Notes: generated by a model from the sequence alone, not told the origin. A DNA stretch of 50,204 bases from an uncultured Lachnospiraceae bacterium (GCA_910579805.1 CAJTWM010000025.1:1-50204); one strand, 5' to 3'; shown: positions 1-8,085, counted from the first letter of the stretch. Made by a program: numbers and translations.

Positions 1-75
1 AATATCTGAGTCAGTACCTTCATCTAATTTGACTGATATAAGAAGGATCTGGAGCACCTAGGGTGCTGGATAACA

Positions 76-525
76 ATGTCGGAATGGTGTAAAGAGAATG
101 TGCCTGACCGTACTGCCAGGAGGTATGTCGGGGTGGCATCATCTGGTCATCATCCTCAAGGCGTGGAACATCAAAATGCATCTGAACATGTAAAGCATCC
201 TTACAAAGCAATGATGTATCTCGTAGGTGATGAGTGCAGCCGGGAAGAATTCTGTGGGCTGAAAGTTGAGGATGCTCCGTCAGGTTTGTTTCTTGTAAGT
301 GATGTCATACTTAATCAGTTTGACGAAAATGAAAATATGGATATAGCACTTAGCCTAATGAAAGCTTCGGAGTCTTTTGTTGAATTTATGAAAAATACTG
401 TAGGATATGAATTTGATTGTCCGGCGGGCATCTTTTATGAAGAACATATTTTCTCGGAAAGATGGTTTCAAAATGGCGGAGTTCCAGATGGATTCCGTAT
501 GTGGGTGTCAATTATCAAAAAATAA
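76..525 (+). CDS. Hypothetical protein, possible GyrI-like effector-binding domain fragment
   Basis: The 149-residue frame begins at an ATG without a good ribosome site. The frame stays open a little upstream (to a stop at 34-36), so it may be the 3' part of a gene that starts outside the window or was truncated. The C-terminal half, with 'FYEEHIFSERWF' and 'GGVPDGFRMWVSI', reads like the end of an effector-binding (GyrI/AraC C-terminal) domain, which binds small hydrophobic ligands in regulators. No helix-turn-helix is visible in this piece. The next gene is more than 500 bp away, so no operon context helps. Family placement is inference; the coding nature is likely from length and codon use. 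Confidence 0.45.
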   Translation: MSEWCKENVPDRTARRYVGVASSGHHPQGVEHQNASEHVKHPYKAMMYLVGDECSREEFCGLKVEDAPSGLFLVSDVILNQFDENENMDIALSLMKASESFVEFMKNTVGYEFDCPAGIFYEEHIFSERWFQNGGVPDGFRMWVSIIKK

Positions 526-908
526 GAAATATCAAACAGTAATTGGATGATTATCAGATTTCATTTTGAGATATAAAAGACATTGTGCCAGCACCATGTA
601 ATAAGGGGATTAAGAAAAAATCAGTATTTGGCTAATGGATTGTTACACTTTAGTCTTTGTGAATGCCTTGTTTAGTAAGTATTTTTAGAGCAAAATTGAT
701 GTAAACGGTATTTTATGCCTGTATCTTCAAAAGCGGATTTTACTGCGTGATATTTTAAAAACAGGTTGTTAAATTGCCGGGAGTTGCTATAATAAATGCG
801 CGGAAACATTTTGGCAACAGAAAATCAGCAAGCCCTAATAAATGATGTAATTGATATAAAATGGGCGTGTATTTGCATAGACTTAAACATAAATAGTTAA
901 CAACAAAG
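526..908. other. Intergenic stretch with no recognisable gene
   Basis: This AT-rich stretch has stops in all plus-strand frames at short intervals. The minus-strand open frame around 755-952 has no ribosome site and no recognisable domain. I see no RNA gene or clear terminator here. Together with the sorting-signal remnant that follows, it looks like decayed coding DNA. Confidence 0.4.
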
Positions 909-999
909 AACACGCCGGGGACAGGTAAATGCAGGGTACGCCATGATTCCATTAGTTTTTGCTCTTGCTGGTATCGCCTTTTATCGAAACAGAAAATAA
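909..999 (+). pseudogene. Remnant of a cell-wall sorting signal (LPxTG-like protein C-terminus)
   Basis: In one frame 909-926 reads N-T-P-G-T-G. After a one-base shift the next frame reads VNAGYAMIPLVFALAGIAF then YRNRK and a stop at 997-999. A TPGTG-type sortase motif, a hydrophobic stretch of about 15 residues and a short basic tail are the three parts of a C-terminal cell-wall sorting signal. No surface-protein coding sequence is visible upstream, so this is read as the last remains of a decayed anchored protein. The frame shift is needed to join the parts, which keeps confidence low. Confidence 0.35.
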
Positions 1000-1064
1000 C
1001 AATTTCACGTTTACCGGTGCGAGCAGAGTGAAAAACCGGAATTGACAGAAAGGGGCTGGAACTT

Positions 1065-1478
1065 ATGAAAATGCCAAAAGAAGATACGGATATAAGTATG
1101 TTTGCTCCTTGCGGTATGAATTGTAAAGTTTGCTATAAGCATTGTTGCCACAGAAAACCTTGCGCTGGTTGTTTGAACAGTGATGAAGGAAAGCCCGAAC
1201 CTTGCCGCAAATGTAAAATCAAAGACTGTATCAAAGAAAAAGCCCTGACCTATTGCTTTGAATGTTCTGAACACCCATGCCAGTTGATTAAAAATCTAGA
1301 AAAAAGCTATAACGAGCGGTATCAGGCAAGCCTGATAGAAAATAGTTGTTTTGTTCAAAAATATGGTTTGGATTGTTTCATGGAACAACAGAAAGAAAAA
1401 TATACTTGTCCTAAATGTGGTGGTATTATTTCCGTTCACGATAGAGAATGTAGTGAGTGTCAGGAAAAAATGAAATAG
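1065..1478 (+). CDS. DUF3795-type cysteine-rich protein
   Basis: This 137-residue protein is preceded by 'GAAAGGGG' at a workable distance. The N-terminus has the DUF3795 pattern: a 'FAPCGMNCKVCY' opening, then clustered CxxC and CxxxC pairs ('CAGCLNSDE', 'CRKCKIKDC', 'CFECSEHPC') over about residues 15-85. A second CPKCGG...CSEC zinc-ribbon-like pair lies at the C-terminus, about residues 114-134. The cysteine spacing suggests metal binding, probably zinc or an iron-sulfur centre, but the family's function is not known. A second, shorter DUF3795 gene lies at 28632. It precedes the BtrH-like gene by 60 bp and may be co-transcribed with it. Confidence 0.8.
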   Translation: MKMPKEDTDISMFAPCGMNCKVCYKHCCHRKPCAGCLNSDEGKPEPCRKCKIKDCIKEKALTYCFECSEHPCQLIKNLEKSYNERYQASLIENSCFVQKYGLDCFMEQQKEKYTCPKCGGIISVHDRECSECQEKMK

Positions 1479-1538
1479 AAAAATTCCAAATTTGTCGGGA
1501 AGTTGCAGGGAGCGTAAAAACGGTGGTTGGAGGGAAGA

Positions 1539-2597
1539 ATGTCAAGAAAAATTATAGAGATAAAACATCATCTTTCAAGTGGATGCTGTATGTGTAGTGG
1601 AATTGAGGATTTATACGCAGCAAGAACAAATCAATCTATTCCAGAGGGGTTTCTTCTTGCATTGGGAAGTTTTGGTGAAACCGTTTTCATTAAAATGAAT
1701 CATAGTGAAAGGCCATATATGTTTAGCGCAAATGACGCAAGACCCAAAACAGTATACGAAAATTTAAAAGATGAATTAGGGTTAGATTATAAAATTATTG
1801 GGGGAACAACTGTAGAATATGCCAAAAAGTCTATTAAAAAAGAAATTGATGAAGGCTATCCTGTTGTCTTAGGTCCATTGGACATGTTTTATTTGCCCTA
1901 TCTGAAAATGTACCATACGGAACATATACCTATACATTATGTTATGATGATAGGATATGATGAAGAAAAGAATTGTGTTTTGATATATGATTGCGATCGG
2001 GAAGATATGATAGAACTTGCCGTTAGTGATTTAGAGCTGGCTTGGAATATTGAGAAAAACGGGGTGGGCGACAAAAATGGATTTATTAAAATCCGATTAA
2101 ATGAAAATCTGCCAGATAAATATACACTCAGTCGTAATTGCTTGTTGAAAAAAGCGGAAAGACAGTTTAGAGAAAAACCGTATATTCTTGGAATTTCTGC
2201 CTACGAAAAAATTGCAAAAGAACTTCCGAAATGGAAAAAGAAATTTTCAGAAGAAGAGTACAGAAACGCCCTTATTTCTATTACTGAATATATGGGGAAA
2301 GTACCTAAAGTGCCAAATCAGATTATGGGAGTGAAAGAAGCCGATATACCATACTGTGCAAATTATGACAGGCTTGCAAAGATTATCCATGAATTAGGGC
2401 AGGAATATAAGCAGGATAACTGGATAAAGGCTGCGGAATTGTTTGATAAATGCGGGAAAAATATCGAAACGATTGTTACATACGTTGTGCAGTATTGCTG
2501 TAATGATGTTGACAGAATAGATGAACTGCCTAACTTATTTCTCGAAAATGCCGATTATGCAAGAGAAGCCTATCGGTTAATTCAAGACGCCAAATAG
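1539..2597 (+). CDS. BtrH N-terminal domain protein (papain-fold acyltransferase or peptidase-like)
   Basis: I place the start at ATG 1539, with GGAGGG just upstream, rather than the TTG four codons earlier; this gives 352 residues. The N-terminus 'IEIKHHLSSGCCMCSGIEDLY' followed by 'EGFLLALGSFGETVF' matches the BtrH N-terminal architecture, a papain-like fold. The cysteines near residues 14-18 are nucleophile candidates, and 'HYVMMIGYDEEKNCVLIYDCD' supplies the His/Asp part. BtrH itself transfers an acyl group in butirosin synthesis. Here there is no antibiotic pathway next door, so the substrate is unknown. The C-terminal 150 residues are helical and match the variable tail seen in such proteins. 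Confidence 0.7.
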   Translation: MSRKIIEIKHHLSSGCCMCSGIEDLYAARTNQSIPEGFLLALGSFGETVFIKMNHSERPYMFSANDARPKTVYENLKDELGLDYKIIGGTTVEYAKKSIKKEIDEGYPVVLGPLDMFYLPYLKMYHTEHIPIHYVMMIGYDEEKNCVLIYDCDREDMIELAVSDLELAWNIEKNGVGDKNGFIKIRLNENLPDKYTLSRNCLLKKAERQFREKPYILGISAYEKIAKELPKWKKKFSEEEYRNALISITEYMGKVPKVPNQIMGVKEADIPYCANYDRLAKIIHELGQEYKQDNWIKAAELFDKCGKNIETIVTYVVQYCCNDVDRIDELPNLFLENADYAREAYRLIQDAK

Positions 2598-2669
2598 TTT
2601 CTATTTGCTGGTTAGGGAATGTGTGGAAAGGCGGAAAATAGAGAAATCGTTAGAATGATTATAAATGTG

Positions 2670-2700
2670 GGGCGTAGCGGTTGCTATGCCCTGTATTTTT
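2670..2700 (+). terminator. Rho-independent terminator after the BtrH-like gene
   Basis: GGGCGTAGC (2670-2678), a GGTT loop and GCTATGCCC (2683-2691) form a nine-base-pair stem with one G-U pair, followed by a T-rich run. A sequence of the same style ends the sirtuin gene at about 8000. Confidence 0.75.
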
Positions 2701-2774
2701 AAATAGAAAATGAAATGTGAAAGTGGTACAATGCTTTTGCAACAACAATTTAAAAAATGCAAGGGAGATTATTT

Positions 2775-4034
2775 ATGACAGAGGTTCAAAAAAGCTTGAA
2801 AAGTTATATTACCGCAGAAATGGACTATTGGGATTTTTCAGGCGTTGTAAGAATTATACAGAATGGAAGAATTTTATTTGAAACTTGCCGCGGATATTCA
2901 AATATTGAATTTGGCATTAAAAATACAATGGAAACAAAATTTACGATTGCCTCTGTTGCCAAACAGTTTACAGCGTTTGCAATTATGATTTTACATGACA
3001 GAGGTCTGTTGCAACTTGAAGAAAAAGCAAATTGGTATCTGCCCCCAAACATGCAGATTCCTTCGGAAATAACAGTTCATCATCTTTTATCACACACATC
3101 GGGACTGCATAATAATTATAATTTTGAAGATGATTTTTATGTGGGCGAGGACAGAAAACCTTATGATAAGGAACAATTTTTTAGAAACTGGATTATTAGA
3201 GAGCCGATAAAGAAGCCGGGGAGAGAATTCGAATATAATAATTCTAATTATAATTTGCTTGCATGGATTATTGAATATGTTTCAGGGCAGACTTACAATG
3301 AATTTTTGCAGGAAAACATTTTTTCAAAAATAGGAATGAACAATACTATGTTTGATAATGGTCAAAGTATTATTCCAAATAAAGCAAACAATTATATGCA
3401 TGATTACGGAAAACTGGTCAGAGTACCTTATACAAATAATTTATATAGTATTGGCGCAGGTGCGTTGGTTACGAATTGCGATGACCTTCAAAACTGGTAT
3501 GAGTGCCTTAAAAACAGAAAAATTTTATCGGAATATGCCTATGAGGTTTATCTGTCGGAAAACAAAAACAACTATTGCTATGGGTTAGAGCGATATGAGG
3601 AAGATGGAACGATTAAGTATGCACATGGCGGAGATATGCTTGGTATATCTGCCTATACCCAGTACTATTTTGATGAAGATATTTGCATTATCGTTATATC
3701 GAACACGGAGTCATTAGATCAATATCGTTTTGGGAACGGTATTGCTGCAATCCTACATAATAAGCAAGCATCTGTTTCATACAGACCGGAGGAAATTTTT
3801 CTGTCGCCAGAAGAACTTGAAAAATATACAGGAACATATCTTCCCGGAAAGATACATATTGAGCAAAAAAACGGAAAACTGTATTTGGTTCGTGTTAATC
3901 AGAATATTCATATTGAATTGTACTGTGTGGGCAAAGATAGTTTCAAAAGGCGATGTGAAGAACAACAAACAATTCACAAGTTAATTTCCGAGGGGGATAT
4001 AAAGCCTTCGGTATGGGGATATGAGCTGATTTAA
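2775..4034 (+). CDS. Serine hydrolase of the class C beta-lactamase family
   Basis: The start is taken as ATG 2775 with AAGGGAG ahead of it, giving 419 residues. The beta-lactamase/DD-peptidase fold is shown by the S-V-A-K nucleophile motif at residues 60-63, the Y-N-N motif at about 154-156, and an AHGGDMLG segment that serves as the KTG/HxG equivalent. 'HTSGLHNNY' is also typical of this family. No signal peptide is visible, so it is probably cytoplasmic and more likely an esterase or peptidase than a secreted beta-lactamase. It ends in TAATG, overlapping the first base of a LysR remnant, which marks a recombination junction. A related domain is fused to a kinase-like domain at 9111. Confidence 0.85.
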   Translation: MTEVQKSLKSYITAEMDYWDFSGVVRIIQNGRILFETCRGYSNIEFGIKNTMETKFTIASVAKQFTAFAIMILHDRGLLQLEEKANWYLPPNMQIPSEITVHHLLSHTSGLHNNYNFEDDFYVGEDRKPYDKEQFFRNWIIREPIKKPGREFEYNNSNYNLLAWIIEYVSGQTYNEFLQENIFSKIGMNNTMFDNGQSIIPNKANNYMHDYGKLVRVPYTNNLYSIGAGALVTNCDDLQNWYECLKNRKILSEYAYEVYLSENKNNYCYGLERYEEDGTIKYAHGGDMLGISAYTQYYFDEDICIIVISNTESLDQYRFGNGIAAILHNKQASVSYRPEEIFLSPEELEKYTGTYLPGKIHIEQKNGKLYLVRVNQNIHIELYCVGKDSFKRRCEEQQTIHKLISEGDIKPSVWGYELI

Positions 4035-4477
4035 TGGCGGAACCGATTGACATCCGCAAATATGATTTCATACCTATGCCGATAAAAGAAAAATGGGGCG
4101 CCTGAATATGCACGGATTCTGTTTTAGCAGAAAGGGAGTGGATTCAACCAGAGGATTTGACGGAAAAGCGGCTGATTGTCGCTACCGGAGATTTTGCGAA
4201 AAGCCGTATCGGACAATGGATGGGGAATTGCATGGAGCAAGCGGACATTATTGCGGAAGGGAATCTTTTATATAATGAAATGATGCTCGCAAAAATGGTG
4301 CTGGGAATTGAACTGGATTACGCATTTGAGGGTCTGCGGTTTGTTCCTCTTTATCCGACACTGGAAACAAGCACCGCTCTGGCATGGAAAAAGGAACAGG
4401 TCTTTACGCCTGCCACAAGCGCTTTTCTTGCATTTGCAAGACAATACGAAAAAGTAATATCTAATGATAAATTATAG
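4034..4477 (+). pseudogene. LysR-family regulator remnant (substrate-binding half, with nonsense codon)
   Basis: One frame from 4034 reads as the effector-binding half of a LysR regulator: 'KYDFIPMPIKEKWGA', then TGA at 4103-4105, then 'DSVLAEREWIQPEDL' and 'TEKRLIVATGDFAKSRIG'. It continues to a typical C-terminal helix around 'ETSTALAWKKEQVF'. The TGA stands where a sense codon is expected, and the frame on both sides is the same. The N-terminal helix-turn-helix half is absent, because the preceding serine hydrolase ends at this exact point. This is therefore a truncated and stop-containing gene. Nothing suggests selenocysteine. Confidence 0.75.
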
Positions 4478-4573
4478 GCATTAGACATTGGATGAATGCA
4501 GCACTACAATAAGGGTGTTCCGGAAAGCGGGACACTCTTATCTTATTTTCGGCAAAGAGGCGAAGAAATCAAA

Positions 4574-4870
4574 ATGACGATTGATGAAGCAAGTGAGCGG
4601 TATAACATTCCCATTGAAGTGTTAAAGGAATATGAAAGCTGGGGGTTATGCGGCGAGGTGAAAAAGGTCATGGGCACATGGCAGTATGACGATACGGATT
4701 TGCAGCGGCTAAGCATGATTATGACCCGCCACGATATAGGATTCGGCAATGAAGAAGTGGAAGATTATATGCGCCTGTTTTTGGAGGGCAGTTCCACGGA
4801 AGAAGAACGTTTGAAAATGCTGAAAAAAAAGAGGGGTTCCACGCTTGATCAGCCAATGTGCCACTACTGA
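4574..4870 (+). pseudogene. MerR-family regulator, C-terminally truncated
   Basis: From ATG 4574 (GAGGCGAAG upstream) the frame reads MTIDEASERYNIP and continues through a winged-helix HTH ('LKEYESWGLCGEVKKVMG', 'WQYDDTDLQRLSMIM'). This is the DNA-binding half of a small MerR regulator. The coiled-coil that should follow 'LKKKRGSTLD' is missing. The frame runs six codons into foreign sequence and stops at 4870, where a DMT-transporter fragment begins in another frame. The dimerisation helix is lost, so the product should not work as a normal MerR dimer. A deletion joining two neighbouring genes is the simplest origin. Confidence 0.7.
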
Positions 4871-5229
4871 ACAATTTTGAAATCGTGGCTACTTCCATTA
4901 TCGCTCTTGTGGTTTTCAAAGAAGTAATATCCAAAAAGCTATGGCTTGCGATTTTAATGGTTACGATAGCCAGTATAATCCTCAGCTTTGAAGGTGCGGG
5001 CGCATTTGCACTGAATGAGGGGGCGTTTTGGGTGTTGGGAGCCTGTATCTGTTGGGGATTTGAAAACAACTGCACGAAAATGATTAGCAATAAGAGTTCA
5101 ACGGAAATTGTTGTCATAAAAGATCGTTTTTCCGGCATGGGAAGTTTCATCATTGCCCTGCTGTTGGGGGAGCGCATACCCGAAGCGAAATGGATAGCCG
5201 CAATACTTCTTTTAGGTAAGAAGGGTTGA
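4858..5229 (+). pseudogene. DMT/EamA-family transporter fragment
   Basis: The frame reads 'PLLNNFEIVATSIIALVVFK' and then a series of hydrophobic helices with 'EGAFWVLGACICWGFENNC', characteristic of the centre of a drug/metabolite (EamA) exporter. About four of the usual ten transmembrane segments are present. The N-terminal part was lost at the junction with the MerR fragment near 4850. The C-terminal part stops abruptly at 'LLLGKKG'. It is broken at both ends and cannot form a full transporter. Confidence 0.75.
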
Positions 5230-5271
5230 AAACCATTCCCAGCCCCGTATCGTTGACCGGATAATGATAGA

Positions 5272-5291
5272 TGTAACTATTGACATTACAA
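5272..5291. promoter_or_regulatory. Probable Rrf2 operator, copy 1 (in front of the Rrf2 gene)
   Basis: TGTAACTAT-TGA-CATTACAA is a near-palindromic 20-mer located about 45 bp before the Rrf2 start. Two more copies of the same pattern lie in front of the NTF2-like gene at 5863 and 5905, so autoregulation is likely. Confidence 0.65.
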
Positions 5292-5334
5292 TTTGACGGT
5301 AATATAATCAGCAATGGAAAAGGAGTTGACCGGT

Positions 5335-5778
5335 ATGCAGATTTCAAGCCGATTTACCATAGCAATACATATCTTTGCCTGTATTGATTTTTTTGAAAAG
5401 GATTACAAGATAACCAGCGATTTTTTGGCAGGCAGCGTCAATGTGAATCCTGTAGTGATCAGGCGTTTACTGACGCAGCTAAAAGCGGCGGGGCTGATTA
5501 CCGTGGCTAGGGGAACGGGAGGCACAGCCATAGCCAGACCATTGGATGAAATAACATTTTATGATGTATACTTGGCTGTCGAGTGTGTCGAGGATAATAA
5601 ACTGTTCCATTTCCATGACAATCCTTCCACGCTCTGTCCTGTCGGGAGGAATATTCATAAAGGTTTAGATGACAAACTGGAACAGGTGCAGGCGGCTATG
5701 GAACATGAAATGAAAAGCATTACAATAAAGGACGTCAAAGATGATATAGAAAAGTATATTGCAAGGGAAATTCAGTGA
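5335..5778 (+). CDS. Rrf2-family transcriptional regulator
   Basis: The start is ATG 5335 with AAAGGAG about ten bases ahead, giving 147 residues (MQISSRFTIAIHIFACIDFF). The N-terminal 80 residues form the Rrf2 winged helix: 'ITSDFLAGSVNVNPVVIRRL' is the recognition region and 'KAAGLITVARGTGGTAIAR' the wing. The three-cysteine iron-sulfur cluster of IscR or NsrR is not present; the Cys residues are scattered, so this is a non-cluster member like YwnA. It sits 178 bp before an NTF2-like gene, and the same operator motif lies in front of both genes. The likely role is repression of itself and of that gene in response to an unknown signal. Confidence 0.85.
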   Translation: MQISSRFTIAIHIFACIDFFEKDYKITSDFLAGSVNVNPVVIRRLLTQLKAAGLITVARGTGGTAIARPLDEITFYDVYLAVECVEDNKLFHFHDNPSTLCPVGRNIHKGLDDKLEQVQAAMEHEMKSITIKDVKDDIEKYIAREIQ

Positions 5779-5808
5779 CAGATACATAATAGAGCAGACA
5801 TTACGTTT

Positions 5809-5849
5809 AAGAGTCGTTTTTGAATGAAAATACGGCTCTTATATTTTTT
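5809..5849 (+). terminator. Rho-independent terminator after the Rrf2 gene
   Basis: AAGAGTCGT (5809-5817) pairs with ACGGCTCTT (5832-5840) with one G-U pair and an extended A/T stem, and is followed by ATATTTTTT. Confidence 0.75.
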
Positions 5850-5862
5850 AAAATTTTTTCGA

Positions 5863-5882
5863 TGTAACTATTGAAATTACAA
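5863..5882. promoter_or_regulatory. Probable Rrf2 operator, copy 2
   Basis: TGTAACTAT-TGA-AATTACAA differs from copy 1 at one position. It lies about 75 bp upstream of the NTF2-like gene start. Confidence 0.65.
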
Positions 5883-5904
5883 TAAAGGCATGGTAAAGTT
5901 CTGA

Positions 5905-5924
5905 TTGTAATAGCGATAGTTACA
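5905..5924. promoter_or_regulatory. Probable Rrf2 operator, copy 3 (inverted orientation)
   Basis: TTGTAATAGCGATAGTTACA is the reverse complement of TGTAACTAT-CGC-TATTACAA, the same motif in opposite orientation. It lies about 30 bp upstream of the NTF2-like gene start, with copy 2 just before it. Confidence 0.65.
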
Positions 5925-5956
5925 ATAAAAGCAAAAAATTTAAGGAAGTCTTTATT

Positions 5957-6259
5957 ATGACAAACACACAGAAAGCATTGGAACTGATCAGTACATTTGC
6001 AACAGGAGATACCGAGAAGGCGGCAAGCCTTTTAGCAGAGGGGTATATCCAGCACAATCTGGCATACGGTACAGGCCGGGAAGCGTTTGGAGGATCTGTT
6101 TCTTACCTTGCATCTGCACCGGTAAAGACACTGGTAAAGAACATAAGGGCGTTTGAGGACGGCGACAAGGTATTCCTCCAGACAGTTTACAACTTTGCAG
6201 GCGCGGGCGAACAGGTTGCCTTTGACATTTTCCGGATTGGCAGACAGGTTATATTTTGA
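5957..6259 (+). pseudogene. NTF2/SnoaL-like protein, C-terminally truncated
   Basis: The frame starts well (MTNTQKALELISTFATGD, AAGGAAG ahead) and continues with 'LLAEGYIQHNLAYGTGREAF' and 'VKTLVKNIRAFEDGDKVFLQ', the alpha/beta cone fold of SnoaL-like enzymes or NTF2-like stress proteins. After 'VAFDIFRI' the expected tail, which usually carries an E-H-W-D motif and about 25 more residues, is replaced by 'GRQVIF' and a stop. The protein lacks its last strand and is probably inactive. Its two Rrf2-type operators remain intact upstream. Alternatively the short form may still fold; homologue length comparison would decide. Confidence 0.6.
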
Positions 6260-6308
6260 CGGCTAAGGGCAAGAATTTCTATAAACAGGATAAAGGACAG
6301 GGGATAAC

Positions 6309-7106
6309 ATGACACAGGAAGAAAAAAGGAGATTTTTGATAAGCAGGCTGCTAAGGGAACAGCCGCGATATGCGCATATGGAAATGCCGGATGAAGCGGG
6401 GGAACAAAAGAAGCTGCTGCGCGCCCTGTTCAATATCCGTATGCCGGATGCAATCGGAGAGGAATTTATAAAGGTACAGGATGCATATTTACAGTCAGAA
6501 ATAAAAGGCAAAGGGATAACGGATCTTTCCGATCTGCCGCAGATAGAGCAGGATATTTATTTATGGCAGGGAGATATTACCACATTAAAGGTGGATGCGA
6601 TTGTGAATGCCGCCAATAGTCAGATGCTGGGGTGTTTCTGTCCCTGCCATGGCTGCATAGATAATGCGATCCATACCTATGCAGGGGTTCAGCTTAGAAA
6701 TGAATGTAACGCGCTTATGGAAGAAAATCGCAAAATATACGGGAGGGATTACGAAGAACCGGCCGGCAGGGCAATGATTACGAAGGGGTACAATCTGCCA
6801 TGCAGCTATGTGATACACACAGTCGGCCCGATTATTTCGGGACGGCTTAAGAAAAAAGACTGCGAACAGCTTTCGGAGTGTTACCGTTCCTGTCTTGAAA
6901 CAGCTTTGGAAAATGGGATTAAGAGCATGGCATTCTGCTGTATATCGACAGGGGAATTTCATTTTCCCAATGATAAAGCGGCGCAGATTGCAGTGAAAAC
7001 GGTCAGGGAGTTTAAGAGAATAAACAGGAGCAGGCTGGAGGTGGTATTTAATGTTTTCAGAGATATTGACTACGAAATCTACAGAGAACTTCTCACACAA
7101 AATTGA
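6309..7106 (+). CDS. Zinc-containing macrodomain protein (protein ADP-ribose hydrolase type)
   Basis: This 265-residue protein has an N-terminal helical extension of about 85 residues and then a macrodomain: 'WQGDITTLKVDAIVNAANS' binds ADP-ribose. The segment LGCFCPCHGCIDNAIH (residues 107-122) carries Cys109, His114 and Cys116, the zinc ligands of the Zn-Macro class. Members of this class remove ADP-ribose from modified proteins and are found in operons with class M sirtuins. That is the case here: the sirtuin start lies inside the last 56 bases of this gene. The usual lipoylated GcvH-like target and lipoate ligase of such operons are not present next to it. Confidence 0.9.
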   Translation: MTQEEKRRFLISRLLREQPRYAHMEMPDEAGEQKKLLRALFNIRMPDAIGEEFIKVQDAYLQSEIKGKGITDLSDLPQIEQDIYLWQGDITTLKVDAIVNAANSQMLGCFCPCHGCIDNAIHTYAGVQLRNECNALMEENRKIYGRDYEEPAGRAMITKGYNLPCSYVIHTVGPIISGRLKKKDCEQLSECYRSCLETALENGIKSMAFCCISTGEFHFPNDKAAQIAVKTVREFKRINRSRLEVVFNVFRDIDYEIYRELLTQN

Positions 7107-7929
7107 CAGACTGAAAAAGGAACTTAAAGCTGCGGATGCAGTTCTGATCGGTGCGGGAGCGGGGCTTTCCACAGCGGCAGGACTGACTTATTCGGGAGAG
7201 CGTTTCAGGAAGTATTTCTCTGATTTTGCGGCGAAATACGGAATACGGGATATGTACTCGGGAGGCTTTTATCCTTTTGACAGCATGGAGGAATATTGGG
7301 CATGGTGGAGCAGACATATATGGTATAACCGCTATCAGCCGGAGGGCACGGAAGTTTATAGAATGCTCTATGACTTGGTAAAAGAAAAGGATTATTTTGT
7401 GCTGACTACGAATGTGGATCACCAGTTTCAGCTTGCTGGTTTTGATAGAAAAAGAATGTTTTACACACAAGGCGATTATGGATTATGGCAATGCAGCGGG
7501 CCGTGCCATCGGAAAACTTATGACAATAAGGAAACAGTAAAGCAAATGCTGGAAAAGCAAAAGGATATGAAAGTGCCGAGGGAACTGATTCCACATTGCC
7601 CTGTCTGTGGCAGACCCATGAGCATGAATTTGAGATGTGATGATACTTTCGTGCAGGATAATGGATGGTACGAGGCAGGCCAAAGATACAGTGACTTTGT
7701 CTGCAGGCACGAAAAGCTGCCTATTCTGTATCTTGAATTGGGAGTTGGCGCAAATACGCCGGTAATTATAAAATTTCCTTTTTGGAAAGCGACTGCACAG
7801 AATGAAAAAGCTGTTTATGCGTGTATCAACTATGGGGACAGGGAGGCATCATGCCCAAAAGAGATAGAAAAACAGTCGATCTGTATCGATGAAGATATAA
7901 AGAAAGTGCTGCTGGCACTGGTGGAGTGA
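7051..7929 (+). CDS. Class M sirtuin (SirTM-type ADP-ribosyltransferase)
   Basis: The start at ATG 7051 is supported by GGAGG eight bases ahead, even though it overlaps the macrodomain gene by 56 bases; this suggests translational coupling. The 292-residue protein has the NAD-binding GAGAGLS motif (residues 34-40), TTNVDHQF (119-126), a zinc knuckle made of Cys148/Cys152 and Cys183/Cys186, and GVGANTPVI near the C-terminus. Where classical sirtuins have the deacetylase histidine, this protein has T-Q-G-D (Gln140). That substitution is typical of SirTM enzymes, which add ADP-ribose rather than deacetylate. With the macrodomain it forms a writer/eraser pair, in known cases linked to oxidative stress. 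Confidence 0.9.
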   Translation: MFSEILTTKSTENFSHKIDRLKKELKAADAVLIGAGAGLSTAAGLTYSGERFRKYFSDFAAKYGIRDMYSGGFYPFDSMEEYWAWWSRHIWYNRYQPEGTEVYRMLYDLVKEKDYFVLTTNVDHQFQLAGFDRKRMFYTQGDYGLWQCSGPCHRKTYDNKETVKQMLEKQKDMKVPRELIPHCPVCGRPMSMNLRCDDTFVQDNGWYEAGQRYSDFVCRHEKLPILYLELGVGANTPVIIKFPFWKATAQNEKAVYACINYGDREASCPKEIEKQSICIDEDIKKVLLALVE

Positions 7930-7999
7930 AAGCAGCAGATGATATTTAAAAGGAAAAAGTGGGAAAAAGAAAAGTTGTTTGAACGATAAAGAAGGTGGA

Positions 8000-8028
8000 G
8001 CATGGCGATTGCCATGCCCTTGCTTTTT
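8000..8028 (+). terminator. Rho-independent terminator after the sirtuin gene
   Basis: GCATGGC (8000-8006), a GATT loop and GCCATGC (8011-8017) are followed by a T-rich tract at 8023-8028. It ends the macrodomain-sirtuin operon. Confidence 0.75.
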
Positions 8029-8056
8029 ATGGTGAATGGGGGAGAAGAATTGACCC

Positions 8057-8085
8057 TTAACTTTCCAACCTGAGGTTGGAGTTAA
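8057..8085. promoter_or_regulatory. Inverted repeat, possible regulator-binding site
   Basis: CCAACC-TGA-GGTTGG with flanking TTAAC/GTTAA arms makes a 29-bp interrupted palindrome about 95 bp before the XRE-type gene. It resembles the dyads used by MerR-type regulators, but the -35/-10 spacing does not fit a MerR promoter. Its binding protein is unknown. Confidence 0.35.

Noticed and set aside
862..917. Inverted GGCGTGT/ACACGCC with a 40-base loop as a regulatory element
   Set aside because: The loop is long and part of the right arm belongs to the sorting-signal remnant.
4103..4105. TGA in the LysR remnant as selenocysteine
   Set aside because: There is no cysteine position expected here, no SECIS-like hairpin was noticed right after it, and the gene is already missing its N-terminal half.
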